A stretch of DNA of 64,000 bases from Schleiferiaceae bacterium. GTDB taxonomy: Bacteria; Bacteroidota; Bacteroidia; Flavobacteriales; Schleiferiaceae. Positions 44,387-53,716 of this stretch are shown piece by piece. The DNA lies in NCBI GenBank assembly GCA_018402665.1, contig JAGYIN010000002.1, positions 163,879 through 227,878 on the forward strand, read 5' to 3'. Below the pieces are notes generated by a model. That model ran no database searches. It saw only the letters and a list, made by a program, of their open reading frames with translations, and had not been told where the DNA came from. The position numbers were made by a program, and so were the translations under genes. Each line of letters begins with the position of its first letter. The stretch's first letter is position 1.

Positions 44387-44423
44387 AAAATAAAAACTCC
44401 CACTACAAATGTAGCAGGAGTTT
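44387..44423 (-). terminator. Terminator of the gldKLMN operon
   Basis: Inverted repeat AAACTCC (44394-44400) with GGAGTTT (44417-44423) around an inner CTACA/TGTAG stem; on the minus strand a T-rich tract follows. It lies about 30 bp past the gldN stop. A CAAATGTA inside the hairpin also reads as a minus-strand -7 box and could serve the oxidoreductase gene. Confidence 0.8.
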
Positions 44424-44450
44424 CTATGTTTTGATTGTAAAAGACGTTGA

Positions 44451-45299
44451 TTAGAAGGTCCACATGTCGTGCTCCTTATTTCTCAAATCTTCTTTAATTG
44501 CAGCAGCTTCGAGCAATTGATTCATTGCACTATTGCGCTTGTAATCTGCAATGGTTCTGTCGTAAACGTTGTCCATTTTCGTAATCACGGCATTGAATTT
44601 ACGCAAGTGCATGATTTGATCGAAAGTCAAACGCTGGTTGTTATTTTTCTCGTTGTACGCTACTGATGTCGCCATAGCGTAGCGCGCGTCTGGAAACCAT
44701 ATCCAGAATGGATTGTAGGTGAGGGAAGGGTTACGTGGGTCACGAACCTCAGGTGCAATACCTATAATTCTATTCTTTAACTCACCACGTTGCTTATCAA
44801 AGTACCAATCGCTCTTCAAGTGGTACGCGACTACAGCATTCGCTTTGATAGAGATGGTATCAATTGCTAACGGTGGGCCAAACGGATCCTCAGGATCTGG
44901 AATAGTATCGTACGATTCAATCTTCTGACGTACTTCTTCTACAGTCATGGGTAGCTCAAAGCGGTCGTCAAGGAAAATCTCTGTAATGGTATTTTCAGTG
45001 ATGATACCGTCAACCAGTACATCCCACAATGCTTTACGATCAGGCATAGGTTTGATCGGATAGTACAACGGAAGATTGATTTTTTCACGCAAGTCAATTC
45101 GCTCCCAGTGACGCTCGGACCATAGCATATCGTCTTGACGAAGATATGGGTAAGGTACTACGCGATTGTTGCGGTAGTGTTTACTCAATTCAGGAACAAT
45201 TCCATCATCAGATGGATCTAGAACCTGTGCTTGTGCCGTATTTCCTAAGGCTAGGCCGAAGAAAGCGACAGTCAATAAAAGCGATTTAACTCGTAACAT
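44451..45299 (-). CDS. gldN: Gliding motility/T9SS protein GldN
   Basis: A 282-residue exported protein (signal about 1-24, ending AQAQ), the PorN/GldN component of the periplasmic ring beneath the outer membrane in type IX secretion. The motifs WSERHWERIDLREKINLPLYYP, FDQIMHLRKFNAVITKMDNVYDRTI and a region rich in Tyr/Asp are typical. It is the last gene of the operon, with 1 bp between it and gldM. Confidence 0.93.
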   Translation of the reverse strand: MLRVKSLLLTVAFFGLALGNTAQAQVLDPSDDGIVPELSKHYRNNRVVPYPYLRQDDMLWSERHWERIDLREKINLPLYYPIKPMPDRKALWDVLVDGIITENTITEIFLDDRFELPMTVEEVRQKIESYDTIPDPEDPFGPPLAIDTISIKANAVVAYHLKSDWYFDKQRGELKNRIIGIAPEVRDPRNPSLTYNPFWIWFPDARYAMATSVAYNEKNNNQRLTFDQIMHLRKFNAVITKMDNVYDRTIADYKRNSAMNQLLEAAAIKEDLRNKEHDMWTF

Positions 45300-45300
45300 A

Positions 45301-46818
45301 TTAGTTCAAATCAATAGTAATAGGCGAAACCTTAGGTTTGATACCTTTAGAAGTTGTGGCCTTGATGTTTCTAATAATAACAGGCGTACCTGGTTTGGCT
45401 TTGTCTAATGCTGCTTTGGCGTTAGAAGAAAGGGTATTCCCTTTACAGTCGATAGGTGCAAAAGGTGGAACAATGATTTGGAATTCCGTGACGCGTAATG
45501 GAAGTTCGAAATCAAAGTTTTGGAACTTGGCATCGACTTTGGCCTTTTTTAGAAGGCCTGCAGACATTAATCCATCAGTCTTTCCGAATACTTCGCCGGC
45601 AGCATCTGGCAATTGTTTTACACGGAACACTTTAGATCCCATGCTTTTAGTTTTGTCTCCGTCTTTAACGCTCACACTAATTTTTAATTCACCACCTCTG
45701 ATACGGGTGACATCAGCGATATATTCAGAACCGGACTTTTTAACGCCTTCACCAGTGACAATCAAATTGGCTGGATCAACGCCAGGAACTGAAACCTCTA
45801 GAGGGTTATCTACCCCACGGTAGAGTACGTTCATTTTCGTAGGAGAAATAACCACACTTGGTGGTGCTACATTGTACGATTCTGAAATTTCGTATTCTTT
45901 CTTTTCGCCATTGGCTTCTAAGATGATTGTACCGTTCCACTCAATAGTCCCAGTACGATTAGCCGGGAATTTAACTGTAGCAACGCCGCCACTTACATTT
46001 TCAGGATCGAGTGTTTGACCGTTGATCATAAATTCAGGATCCTTGGTATCGTCAAAAGCGGCGAGGAAAATCTCTGCCTCATATTCATCACCTTGAGTAA
46101 CGAAAGTCGACTTTGGCATTACAACGGCGCGTACACCTGTTACTTTGATATCCGAAGCATCAATATTCTCATGCAAGTAACCGATAACATTCGCTTCTGC
46201 AGTACGAATATCGCTCTGCATGCTTGTTAAGAAGGTCATCACAGAGATGAGTGGATAGTGCTCAAACTTTGATTTTTCCCAGCTTTCCGCAGCGCCATCG
46301 TGCATGCGGTCGCTAAGGTCAAATGAATTTGTAATAGCTGTAGCTAAAGATTGATTGTCTCCTGCTTCACGCACTAAGTAATCACGAAAATCTGCCATGG
46401 CTTCTTTGAGTTCAGTGCCGCGCTGCTCCACTAAGAAGTAGTTAGCGGCGGCTTCTCTGTCGTCCATTTTAGCTGGCTTGCCGGGAACTTCTTCATCTTC
46501 TCCGCCACCACGCTCCATGAGCTCAGCTTTCATGGTTTCAATGGAGTTGTAAAGGTTATCCGACTTTGCTTTTACAGCAAGTGCTTTGTCTCTCCATGGC
46601 CCCGCTTTTACTTCATTCTCGTCAGCTGCTCTTTTGAACGCCGCGTAAAGCGAAGCGTTTTGACCTTCGACAGTTTCGATCGATGCTTCTTGACCAACCA
46701 TTACCTCATAGAACGCATCCATTACCTCACGTGAAACGTTAAGGGCCAATAGGGCGGTCAACACGAGGTACATCATGTTGATCATTTTTTGACGTGGTGA
46801 TAAATTTCCTCCTGCCAT
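45301..46818 (-). CDS. gldM: T9SS motor stator protein GldM
   Basis: 505 residues. It starts MAGGNLSPRQKMINMMYLVLTALLALNVSREV, one N-terminal membrane helix (about 15-32) followed by a long periplasmic part that in GldM/PorM forms four stacked domains reaching the outer-membrane GldKN ring. With GldL it forms the proton-driven rotary motor of type IX secretion and gliding. Confidence 0.95.
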   Translation of the reverse strand: MAGGNLSPRQKMINMMYLVLTALLALNVSREVMDAFYEVMVGQEASIETVEGQNASLYAAFKRAADENEVKAGPWRDKALAVKAKSDNLYNSIETMKAELMERGGGEDEEVPGKPAKMDDREAAANYFLVEQRGTELKEAMADFRDYLVREAGDNQSLATAITNSFDLSDRMHDGAAESWEKSKFEHYPLISVMTFLTSMQSDIRTAEANVIGYLHENIDASDIKVTGVRAVVMPKSTFVTQGDEYEAEIFLAAFDDTKDPEFMINGQTLDPENVSGGVATVKFPANRTGTIEWNGTIILEANGEKKEYEISESYNVAPPSVVISPTKMNVLYRGVDNPLEVSVPGVDPANLIVTGEGVKKSGSEYIADVTRIRGGELKISVSVKDGDKTKSMGSKVFRVKQLPDAAGEVFGKTDGLMSAGLLKKAKVDAKFQNFDFELPLRVTEFQIIVPPFAPIDCKGNTLSSNAKAALDKAKPGTPVIIRNIKATTSKGIKPKVSPITIDLN

Positions 46819-46869
46819 TTTATTCTGTTTGTTAAGGGTTATTTAATGGGATAGTTGTTCGTTATCCAA

Positions 46870-47511
46870 TTATTTACCCATCGCAGTAAGCATTCCACCG
46901 TATACGCTATTCAACGACTCTAGATTACCTCTTAAGTTCTGCAATTGTGATGCAAGACCTTCTGCGTTTGTTGAAGCGCCGTTTAATTTTTCCATGACAT
47001 CGTTCTGACGTTCTACTTGTGCAGTCGCATTTTCAAGTTGAACGGCATACAATGCATTCAGGTTTTCCATGTTCGTTGCAGCACTGTTCAATTGCTCGCT
47101 GTATGCTGCTGTAGCACCAGCGGCATCAACTGTGCCGGATAGAGAACCTGCCGTTTCGCTCAAAGAACGCATACCGTCACCTAGACGCTGAATTAAAGCT
47201 GAATCGATACCGCCATCTTGCAATGCTGCATCCAACTGCTCTGTTACACGTAATGAACGCTCATCGTTTCCATCACCGGTAGCTAGTTCTGGGTAAACCA
47301 AAGACCAATCGTACTCAGTTGCTGGCTTCTCAAATGCTGAGAATAAGAAGATCACTGCTTCAGTTCCAAGACCAACAACAAGCATGTAGTTGGCACCTTC
47401 CCAGTGCATGATTTTAAATAGGGCTCCTAGAATTACGACAGCTGCACCAATACCGTACAATTTTGCCATGAAGTTCTTAAATCTCTTACCGTTTACGTCA
47501 ATTAGTGCCAT
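46870..47511 (-). CDS. gldL: T9SS motor protein GldL
   Basis: 213 residues. Two membrane helices near the N-terminus (about 15-36 and 40-58, the first with LYGIGAAVVILGALFKIMHW) and a cytoplasmic coiled-coil tail. A conserved Glu in the second helix (GLGTEAVIFLFSAFE) carries the proton path in GldL. It lies 51 bp upstream of gldM in the same operon. Confidence 0.94.
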   Translation of the reverse strand: MALIDVNGKRFKNFMAKLYGIGAAVVILGALFKIMHWEGANYMLVVGLGTEAVIFLFSAFEKPATEYDWSLVYPELATGDGNDERSLRVTEQLDAALQDGGIDSALIQRLGDGMRSLSETAGSLSGTVDAAGATAAYSEQLNSAATNMENLNALYAVQLENATAQVERQNDVMEKLNGASTNAEGLASQLQNLRGNLESLNSVYGGMLTAMGK

Positions 47512-47555
47512 AATTCAAAAGTTGTTGTTGTGAGTTAATTAGTGATAGGGTTGTA

Positions 47556-48971
47556 TTAAAAATCTTTAAGATCGCGACCGATAAAGCTTTGAACGGTTCT
47601 GAAGCCGATGTAGCTTTTCGCTGTATCCTGGTATTCGTAGTCTCTCGCGCCCAATTGCATGAAATAAGCTACATCTTTCCATGAACCACCACGGATGACC
47701 TTGCGCTTCATTGTTTCAGTTTCATCTTCGAATGCGTTGTACTGGAATTCTGGTGCTACGTCGCTAGCAAATGCGTAAGACTGCACGTCAAAAGCAGTTG
47801 AAGTCCATTCGCTGACATTTCCCGCCATACAGTAAAGGTTGTATCCGTTAGGAGAGTAGGCAGTAGTTTTTACAGGGTAGAAACCACCATCTGCTGTCAA
47901 ATTACCACGACGCGGTTTAAAGTTAGCAAGGTAACAACCTGCGCTGTTCGTAGCGTAAGGACCACCCCAAGGGAATGTGGTCAGTTCTTCACCTCCGCGT
48001 GCGGCGTATTCCCACTCTGCTTCGGTCGGTAGACGGAAATCGTGTTCGATCAATTCACCTGCACGTTTAAGGTAATCTCTGCGGTATTTACTTCTCCAGT
48101 TTGCAAAAGCACGCGCTTGTCTCCAGCTCACACCTACTACAGGGTATTCGTCGTAGGCCGGGTGCCAGAAGTATTTATCATGCATCGGCTCGTTAAAGCT
48201 GTAGGTGAAATCATGAATCCACACTAAAGTATCTGGGTAGACATTAATGGTTTCTTTCTCAAAGAAAGAAGCACGATCGCTTTCCGCCTGAGTATCTTTT
48301 ATGTAATCACGGTACCCGAACAATTCACCATCACCGTCTTGGTCTTTGTAGTCGAACTCAACACGGTTGAGCTTACTAGCCGCTTTCTGCTTGTTGATCC
48401 AGAAGTAGGTGTAATTCAATTGACGTGTGTCCAAATGGCGGTAACCCAACCATTGCTCTTCAGGAGCGAGGTACATACTTTCAATAACTTCCGTGTATTC
48501 TGCAGATGGGTAGCGGTCTTTATCCCACTCGAGGTAAGGATCCCAGTCCAAACGGCGCATCATGCTATCTGGATAGTTCAGTGCTACATATTCTTGGAAG
48601 AAGGTAGGATCTTCCATTTCTGCTAAATCTGTGTACTCAAAGTCTTCTACCAAACCTTCAGCAAGGCGCGTGCGAGTGATGGAATCACGCACCCAACGCA
48701 CGAATTGACGGTATTCGTTATTCGTAACCTCGGTTTGGTCCATGTAGAATGACGGTACGCTCACCACCTTCGCAGGGGCTGTGTACGAGTAAGGAACATC
48801 TTCATCATGGTTACCCATAGTGAATGATCCTTGAGGAATGTACACCATACCATAGGGTTCGCTAGGGTACCAGGTAGGACGGTCTTGAACACCGACCAAT
48901 TCGCCGTGATCACTGCTGCCACACGAGGCTAGAAGTGCGATAGACGCCATCCCTAAGAGGAACTTTTTCAT
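47556..48971 (-). CDS. gldK: Gliding motility lipoprotein GldK
   Basis: A 471-residue lipoprotein (lipobox LLASCG, Cys17) with a formylglycine-generating-enzyme/sulfatase-modifying fold: MVYIPQGSFTMGNHDEDVPY near 44, a central RLPTEAEWEYAARGG, YCMAGNVSEWTSTAFD and KVIRGGSWKD at the end. In T9SS it is structural, forming a ring with GldN on the outer membrane, and it is not expected to have enzymatic activity. The start of the gldKLMN run, downstream of the porP/sprF gene. Confidence 0.94.
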   Translation of the reverse strand: MKKFLLGMASIALLASCGSSDHGELVGVQDRPTWYPSEPYGMVYIPQGSFTMGNHDEDVPYSYTAPAKVVSVPSFYMDQTEVTNNEYRQFVRWVRDSITRTRLAEGLVEDFEYTDLAEMEDPTFFQEYVALNYPDSMMRRLDWDPYLEWDKDRYPSAEYTEVIESMYLAPEEQWLGYRHLDTRQLNYTYFWINKQKAASKLNRVEFDYKDQDGDGELFGYRDYIKDTQAESDRASFFEKETINVYPDTLVWIHDFTYSFNEPMHDKYFWHPAYDEYPVVGVSWRQARAFANWRSKYRRDYLKRAGELIEHDFRLPTEAEWEYAARGGEELTTFPWGGPYATNSAGCYLANFKPRRGNLTADGGFYPVKTTAYSPNGYNLYCMAGNVSEWTSTAFDVQSYAFASDVAPEFQYNAFEDETETMKRKVIRGGSWKDVAYFMQLGARDYEYQDTAKSYIGFRTVQSFIGRDLKDF

Positions 48972-49018
48972 AATCTATGTATTTCTACTTTATTCGTTTT
49001 TTTAAGCAAGCCGCTATA

Positions 49019-49957
49019 TTACAAAAATATAGGGTTTCTATAACTACCTTTTTCTTTAGGCGGTATTTCTATTGTAAAACAATAACTCATCATGATTTCA
49101 TGCGACCCGCTGCTTGAATTTGCAAGCGAAGAGGTCGTGAGGTCATAAGAGTATGTTGCACGTAAATCTTTGGTGATTTGATAACCGGCCATGATTGCTA
49201 ATGCATCATATACACGATAGGTAACGCCTCCCCAAATCTGATTATTATAAGTAGCAGCTGCGTTTATATCGAGTTGAGTGGTTACTAAATCCGTTTTTAC
49301 CATAGCTGCGGGCTGCAGAACGATACCGTTTCCTAAGTCAAGATTGTAGCCTCCCATGAGGTAATAATGACGTTGTCCACGGATTTGCGCGCTTGCACTT
49401 CCTCCAGTGGCGTTTAATATATCCTTGGTCTCAAGAAGACGTGTACTGCTTAATCCCGCGTACCAAGTTTCTTGCTGATAATAGGCTCCGAAAGATAAGT
49501 CTGTAGCCATTGAGGTACTTCCTAGCGCGACCAATGAGGGGTCATTCATAGTTTGGGGTGGTGCCCAAACGCCTGAAGTAACGTTCTTATTTCTAAAGTC
49601 TGCGCGAAGACCTAAACCCAAAGTTCCTCCCGCAAGGTCCATCTGGTACCCGTAACCAACACCCACAGTAATATCTTGGAAATAGCCAATCATGTCATTC
49701 GTGAAATTTAGCGCCAAACCACCGTGCAAGAAATTCAAAGGAATATTCGATGAAAAATTTTGTGTAGTAGGAGCATTATCAAATCCTACCCATTGCGAAC
49801 GGTGTGCTGCCGAAAGACAGATGGCATCTCCAGATCCAGTGACACCTGGATTGTAGAAGATTTTATTGTTTGCAAACTGCGTGAACTGCACGTCTTGTTG
49901 AGCCCAAAGGGCTGAACTGCAGAGTATTGCAAACAGGGCGATACGGGTTTTTTTCAT
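49019..49957 (-). CDS. PorP/SprF family type IX secretion outer-membrane protein
   Basis: About 312 residues. Signal peptide ending ALWAQ, then QDVQFTQFANNKIFYNPGVTGSGD, the hallmark N-terminal segment of PorP/SprF proteins, and a beta-barrel body (CLSAAHRSQWVGFDNAPTT). PorP links the T9SS to cell-surface anchoring in Porphyromonas, and SprF acts on the SprB adhesin in Flavobacterium. Its position directly before gldK matches porP-porK in Porphyromonas. The longer frame start at 49975 is less likely. Confidence 0.92.
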   Translation of the reverse strand: MKKTRIALFAILCSSALWAQQDVQFTQFANNKIFYNPGVTGSGDAICLSAAHRSQWVGFDNAPTTQNFSSNIPLNFLHGGLALNFTNDMIGYFQDITVGVGYGYQMDLAGGTLGLGLRADFRNKNVTSGVWAPPQTMNDPSLVALGSTSMATDLSFGAYYQQETWYAGLSSTRLLETKDILNATGGSASAQIRGQRHYYLMGGYNLDLGNGIVLQPAAMVKTDLVTTQLDINAAATYNNQIWGGVTYRVYDALAIMAGYQITKDLRATYSYDLTTSSLANSSSGSHEIMMSYCFTIEIPPKEKGSYRNPIFL

Positions 49958-50038
49958 GTGGTTTTGCGCAAACATGTTTTGAGTTGCCGCTAAAGATAGA
50001 AAAATTCCCGTGCGAACAACACTTTTATTGGCGAGTTA

Positions 50039-51196
50039 TCATGCTTTTTGCTGCGCTTTCCACCATCTGGCCGGTATTTTTCCGTTCAACGCTTCAGTGT
50101 AATCTTCATAATCACAGGGGGCTAGGGTCGTTCTGTCGGAATGCGGTCCGCCTTTTGGAATTTCTATCCACCAGCGTCCGCTGGCGGGACTTTTGTAAAA
50201 GTGAACCTCATCCTCGTCGTCAACGAGCACAGTGTATTTTTCATAATGGGCGCGAGAGCCGATCGGGTAATCGCCAAAGCGCAGGGATACGCCTTCTAAA
50301 AAGTACCACAACGCATGTGCACAGAGGTGCGCACTCTGGCCGTTGCGATCCAGTCGAGGATTGTATTCAAATAACCCTAATTGGGTTAGTCGATCGCTCA
50401 TGCCCGCATAGCGCGTAATGGCGCACAAATCCTCTCCACTGAGTCCGTGTGGGGATGTGTAAAAAGTTCCTGGGTTATAGCTCTGGCGAACGGCACTCAA
50501 ATCAATGCTGACGAGGTCGGCATCGCGTAGAAAAGGTTCCGTACGGGAAATTTGATTTTGGATGTGTCCTAATCGGACCGCTTCGAAAAAAAGTTTGTCG
50601 ATGAGCGCAATCTCTTCCGGGCTATTGAAATACGTCTGGTAGCCAAGGTTGGTAAAATTGTAGAGGTTATGGGGCTCTTGAAGCACGAGGTGGGAAACGT
50701 AGCTTTGATGGTCTAATTCGCGGCCCTCTGAACCAACATCAAGTCGCGCATCCACGCTGACAATATTAACCGTTTGCTCGAGTGAATCGTAGCCGCGGTA
50801 ATTTGCGTAGGTAAGTTCCTGTGAGCCACCGATAGTGATTAGGACGATTTGCCTTTGCAGTAATTCTTGGGCGATTTCCTTGAGTAAAAGTAACGTGTCC
50901 GTGTGCCGTTCGCCTTTGTATAGATTCCCTAGATCGGCAATGCCGAAATCCCATTTTCCTTTGTACAACTGGTAGAGATAGGGTCGGATAGCGTCCGCCG
51001 CGCCGTCACAACCAACGTTGCGGTAGGCTCTGCGATCCTCTTGTACCCCAACAATGGCTACCTTAATGCCATCGAGGCTGGGAAGACCTTCCATTTCAGT
51101 ATGGCGACGGATACTCCGTCCCAATTGATTGGCGTCTAAAACGGGAAGTGCATCGATAACACTTTCAGGTACAGGGCTGAGATGTTCCACGGGCAT
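50039..51196 (-). CDS. Ureohydrolase-fold (arginase/formimidoylglutamase-like) protein, metal site degenerate
   Basis: 385 residues of the arginase superfamily, related to proteins annotated as formimidoylglutamase in Flavobacteriia. The metal-binding motifs are damaged: the family GGxHS is GGSQE, DAHxD is DARLD, and the SxDxD motif reads SIDLS. Several Asp remain but the bridging His and one Asp are lost, so it is probably not a normal binuclear Mn hydrolase. It lies between topA and the porP-gldKLMN operon, a position I recall as conserved in the phylum, which hints at a T9SS-linked or structural role. Confidence 0.85.
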   Translation of the reverse strand: MPVEHLSPVPESVIDALPVLDANQLGRSIRRHTEMEGLPSLDGIKVAIVGVQEDRRAYRNVGCDGAADAIRPYLYQLYKGKWDFGIADLGNLYKGERHTDTLLLLKEIAQELLQRQIVLITIGGSQELTYANYRGYDSLEQTVNIVSVDARLDVGSEGRELDHQSYVSHLVLQEPHNLYNFTNLGYQTYFNSPEEIALIDKLFFEAVRLGHIQNQISRTEPFLRDADLVSIDLSAVRQSYNPGTFYTSPHGLSGEDLCAITRYAGMSDRLTQLGLFEYNPRLDRNGQSAHLCAHALWYFLEGVSLRFGDYPIGSRAHYEKYTVLVDDEDEVHFYKSPASGRWWIEIPKGGPHSDRTTLAPCDYEDYTEALNGKIPARWWKAQQKA

Positions 51197-51222
51197 ATCA
51201 TTTACCCGACCAATTTAGAACC

Positions 51223-53517
51223 TTATTTGCGCTTTGCCCGACGCTTTGAAGGGCCAGCTTTGATAAGTTCTTCACAAGCGGCACGGTCGAGTGTTTCCGG
51301 ATCCGTGTCCTTAGGAATTTTAAAGTTCTTTCCTTCGGATTTGATGTACGGTCCATAACGGCCCTTGAGTACCTGAATCAATGGCTCTTCAGTAAACTCT
51401 GCAATGGTGTTATTCGCTGCACCAGCCTCTTTTTCTTCAATAACCGCAATGGCTTTTTCAAGAGTTATCGTTTCGGGTGCATCATCGGTAAGGCTGTAGA
51501 ATTTTTTATTCCACATGACGTAAGGGCCGTAGCGTCCAACGTTTGCTTTTACTTCGAGCTCTTTATAATCGCCTACGGTGCGTGGAAGCACTTCTTTGCG
51601 CAGCGCCATTTCTAGCGTTGCATCATAGAAGCCTACCCCAGGAGGGAGTTTTTTGAAACGGGGTTTCGTCTCTTCATCGCCGTCACCAAACTGGAATACG
51701 AATCCATAGCGGGCGAGTTTGACGTAAACCGGCTCACCAGTACCTGGTTCTTCCCCTAGGACCCGGCTTGCGCGGGCGTTTTCAGGTGCATTTTCTATGA
51801 GTGGATGGAATTCGCCGTAAAACTCTTTGATGCTTTCTTGCCAGCCAATTTCCCCTGCGGCTACCGTATCAAAGTTGGCTTCTGCCTTTGCCGTGAACTG
51901 GTAATCCATGATCAAACCGTAGTGCTCCAACAGGAAGTCGGTGACTACTCGGCCGATGTCTGTAGGGAATAATTTGTTTTTATCTGCGCCATAAGTTTCC
52001 GTATCCACACGTGCAGCAACGCCATTAGCCGTGGCGCTTAGTACATGGTAGTCTCGCTGGTTGCCTTCAAGGCTGTCCTTAATAACGTAATTGCGCTTCT
52101 GAATGGTAGAAATGGTCGGTGCGTAAGTCGATGGTCGACCTATTCCAAGCTCTTCTAATTTCTTCACCAACGAAGCTTCCGTATAACGAGGGGTGTGTTT
52201 AGTGAAGCGTTCGGTCGCAGTAATTTCCTGAGAAGTTAAGGTGCTGCCTTCGTTCACCGCTGGTAATTGGCCGTCCAATTCGTCCGTGCTTTCATCGTCC
52301 GTTCCTTCCTGGTAGACACGAATGAAACCGTCAAATTTGATGACCTGACCGCGTGCCGTGAAACGCTGCGCATCCGGGTGCCCCTGATTGAACAGCTTGA
52401 TTGTGGTATTTTCCAATTTCGCATCAGCCATTTGTGAGGCAATGGTGCGTTTGTAGATCAGGTCGTAAAGTTTTTTCTGGCGGTCGTCTCCTCCAGCCAA
52501 ACTCTTTGCAAAGTTGGTCGGACGAATGGCTTCGTGTGCTTCCTGTGCGCCTTTGTTTTTTGTCGTGAATTTGCGCGCTTGATGGTATTCCGTGCCGTAA
52601 CTCTGCTCGACGTGGGCAGCGATACCGGCGATGGCGTCGTTACTCAAATTAAAGCTGTCCGTTCTCATGTACGTGATGTGTCCGGCCTCGTACAAGCGTT
52701 GTGCAAGCGTCATCGTTTGGCTTACGCTAAAGCCCAATTTTCTACTCGCCTCTTGTTGCAGTGTAGAGGTTGTAAAAGGTGCAGCGGGACTGCGCTTTCC
52801 TGGGCGCATTTCAACACTTTCTACCTCATACGTAGCACCAACACAATTTTCAAGGAATGCTTTTGCCTCTTCTTGAGTTTTGAAATTGGTGCTTACATCG
52901 GCTTTGAAGCTGATTTTTCCATCGCTAAAAATACCGCTGACTTTATAACTTGAGGTCACTTCGTGTCCCTCGATCTCTCTCTCTTTTTCAACAATTAAGC
53001 GCACTGCCACACTTTGAACACGCCCTGCACTTAAACCGCGCTGAATGCTTTTCCAAAGTACGGGGCTCAGTTCGTAACCCACGAGTCGGTCTAGAACGCG
53101 ACGCGCTTGCTGGGCATCAACCAATTCCTTGTTGATTTTACGTGGATTTTCAACCGCACGTAGGATGGCAGTTTTTGTGATCTCGTTGAAGACGATGCGC
53201 TCCGTGTTCTCGTCTTTCAGCCCTAGACTTTCGTATAGGTGCCATGCGATGGCTTCTCCTTCACGGTCCTCATCCGAAGCAAGCCAGACTTTATCCACTT
53301 TCTTTGCAGCCGCTTTGAGTTCCTTGACCAAAGTAGTTTTGTCTTTCGAAACACAATATTCCGGTTGGAAATTGTTTTCGATGTCTATGGCCATTCCTTT
53401 ATCGCACAAATCGCGAATGTGTCCATAAGAGGACAGGACTTGGAAATCGGCGCCTAGGTACTTCTGAATGGTCTTTGCCTTTGCAGGTGACTCAACGATT
53501 ACGAGATTCTTTGCCAT
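51223..53517 (-). CDS. topA: DNA topoisomerase I
   Basis: Relaxes negative supercoils. About 764 residues from the ATG at 53515-53517 (MAKNLVIVESPAKAKT), preferred over a longer frame start. The Toprim domain is N-terminal, with VESPAKAKTIQKYLG and the acidic DEDREGEAIAWHL triad. The active-site Tyr lies in ITYMRTDSFNLS near 300. The C-terminus has topoisomerase C-repeats (ARYGFVFQFG, GRYGPYVMWN, GRYGPYIKSEG) and no tetracysteine zinc fingers. Divergent from miaB. Confidence 0.95.
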   Translation of the reverse strand: MAKNLVIVESPAKAKTIQKYLGADFQVLSSYGHIRDLCDKGMAIDIENNFQPEYCVSKDKTTLVKELKAAAKKVDKVWLASDEDREGEAIAWHLYESLGLKDENTERIVFNEITKTAILRAVENPRKINKELVDAQQARRVLDRLVGYELSPVLWKSIQRGLSAGRVQSVAVRLIVEKEREIEGHEVTSSYKVSGIFSDGKISFKADVSTNFKTQEEAKAFLENCVGATYEVESVEMRPGKRSPAAPFTTSTLQQEASRKLGFSVSQTMTLAQRLYEAGHITYMRTDSFNLSNDAIAGIAAHVEQSYGTEYHQARKFTTKNKGAQEAHEAIRPTNFAKSLAGGDDRQKKLYDLIYKRTIASQMADAKLENTTIKLFNQGHPDAQRFTARGQVIKFDGFIRVYQEGTDDESTDELDGQLPAVNEGSTLTSQEITATERFTKHTPRYTEASLVKKLEELGIGRPSTYAPTISTIQKRNYVIKDSLEGNQRDYHVLSATANGVAARVDTETYGADKNKLFPTDIGRVVTDFLLEHYGLIMDYQFTAKAEANFDTVAAGEIGWQESIKEFYGEFHPLIENAPENARASRVLGEEPGTGEPVYVKLARYGFVFQFGDGDEETKPRFKKLPPGVGFYDATLEMALRKEVLPRTVGDYKELEVKANVGRYGPYVMWNKKFYSLTDDAPETITLEKAIAVIEEKEAGAANNTIAEFTEEPLIQVLKGRYGPYIKSEGKNFKIPKDTDPETLDRAACEELIKAGPSKRRAKRK

Positions 53518-53666
53518 AGGATGCGGGGTGCATTTTAATTGTTGCCGCAAAGTAAAGGCTAAAAATCGGCAACTTTCAACTCCTTATATATTCGAGTGGT
53601 TTTCGGGGATTCCGTATTACTACGTAATAGATTTTTTAAAATCGGACAAATTGTCAGCATTGCTTG

Positions 53667-53674
53667 TATCTTTG
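53667..53674 (+). promoter_or_regulatory. Candidate -7 box (TAnnTTTG) for miaB
   Basis: TATCTTTG, 42 nt before the ATG at 53717, in the topA-miaB divergent region. Confidence 0.5.
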
Positions 53675-53716
53675 TACCACCGCGAAAGAAAGTAAAGTTT
53701 TGAGCGGAGTACAATT

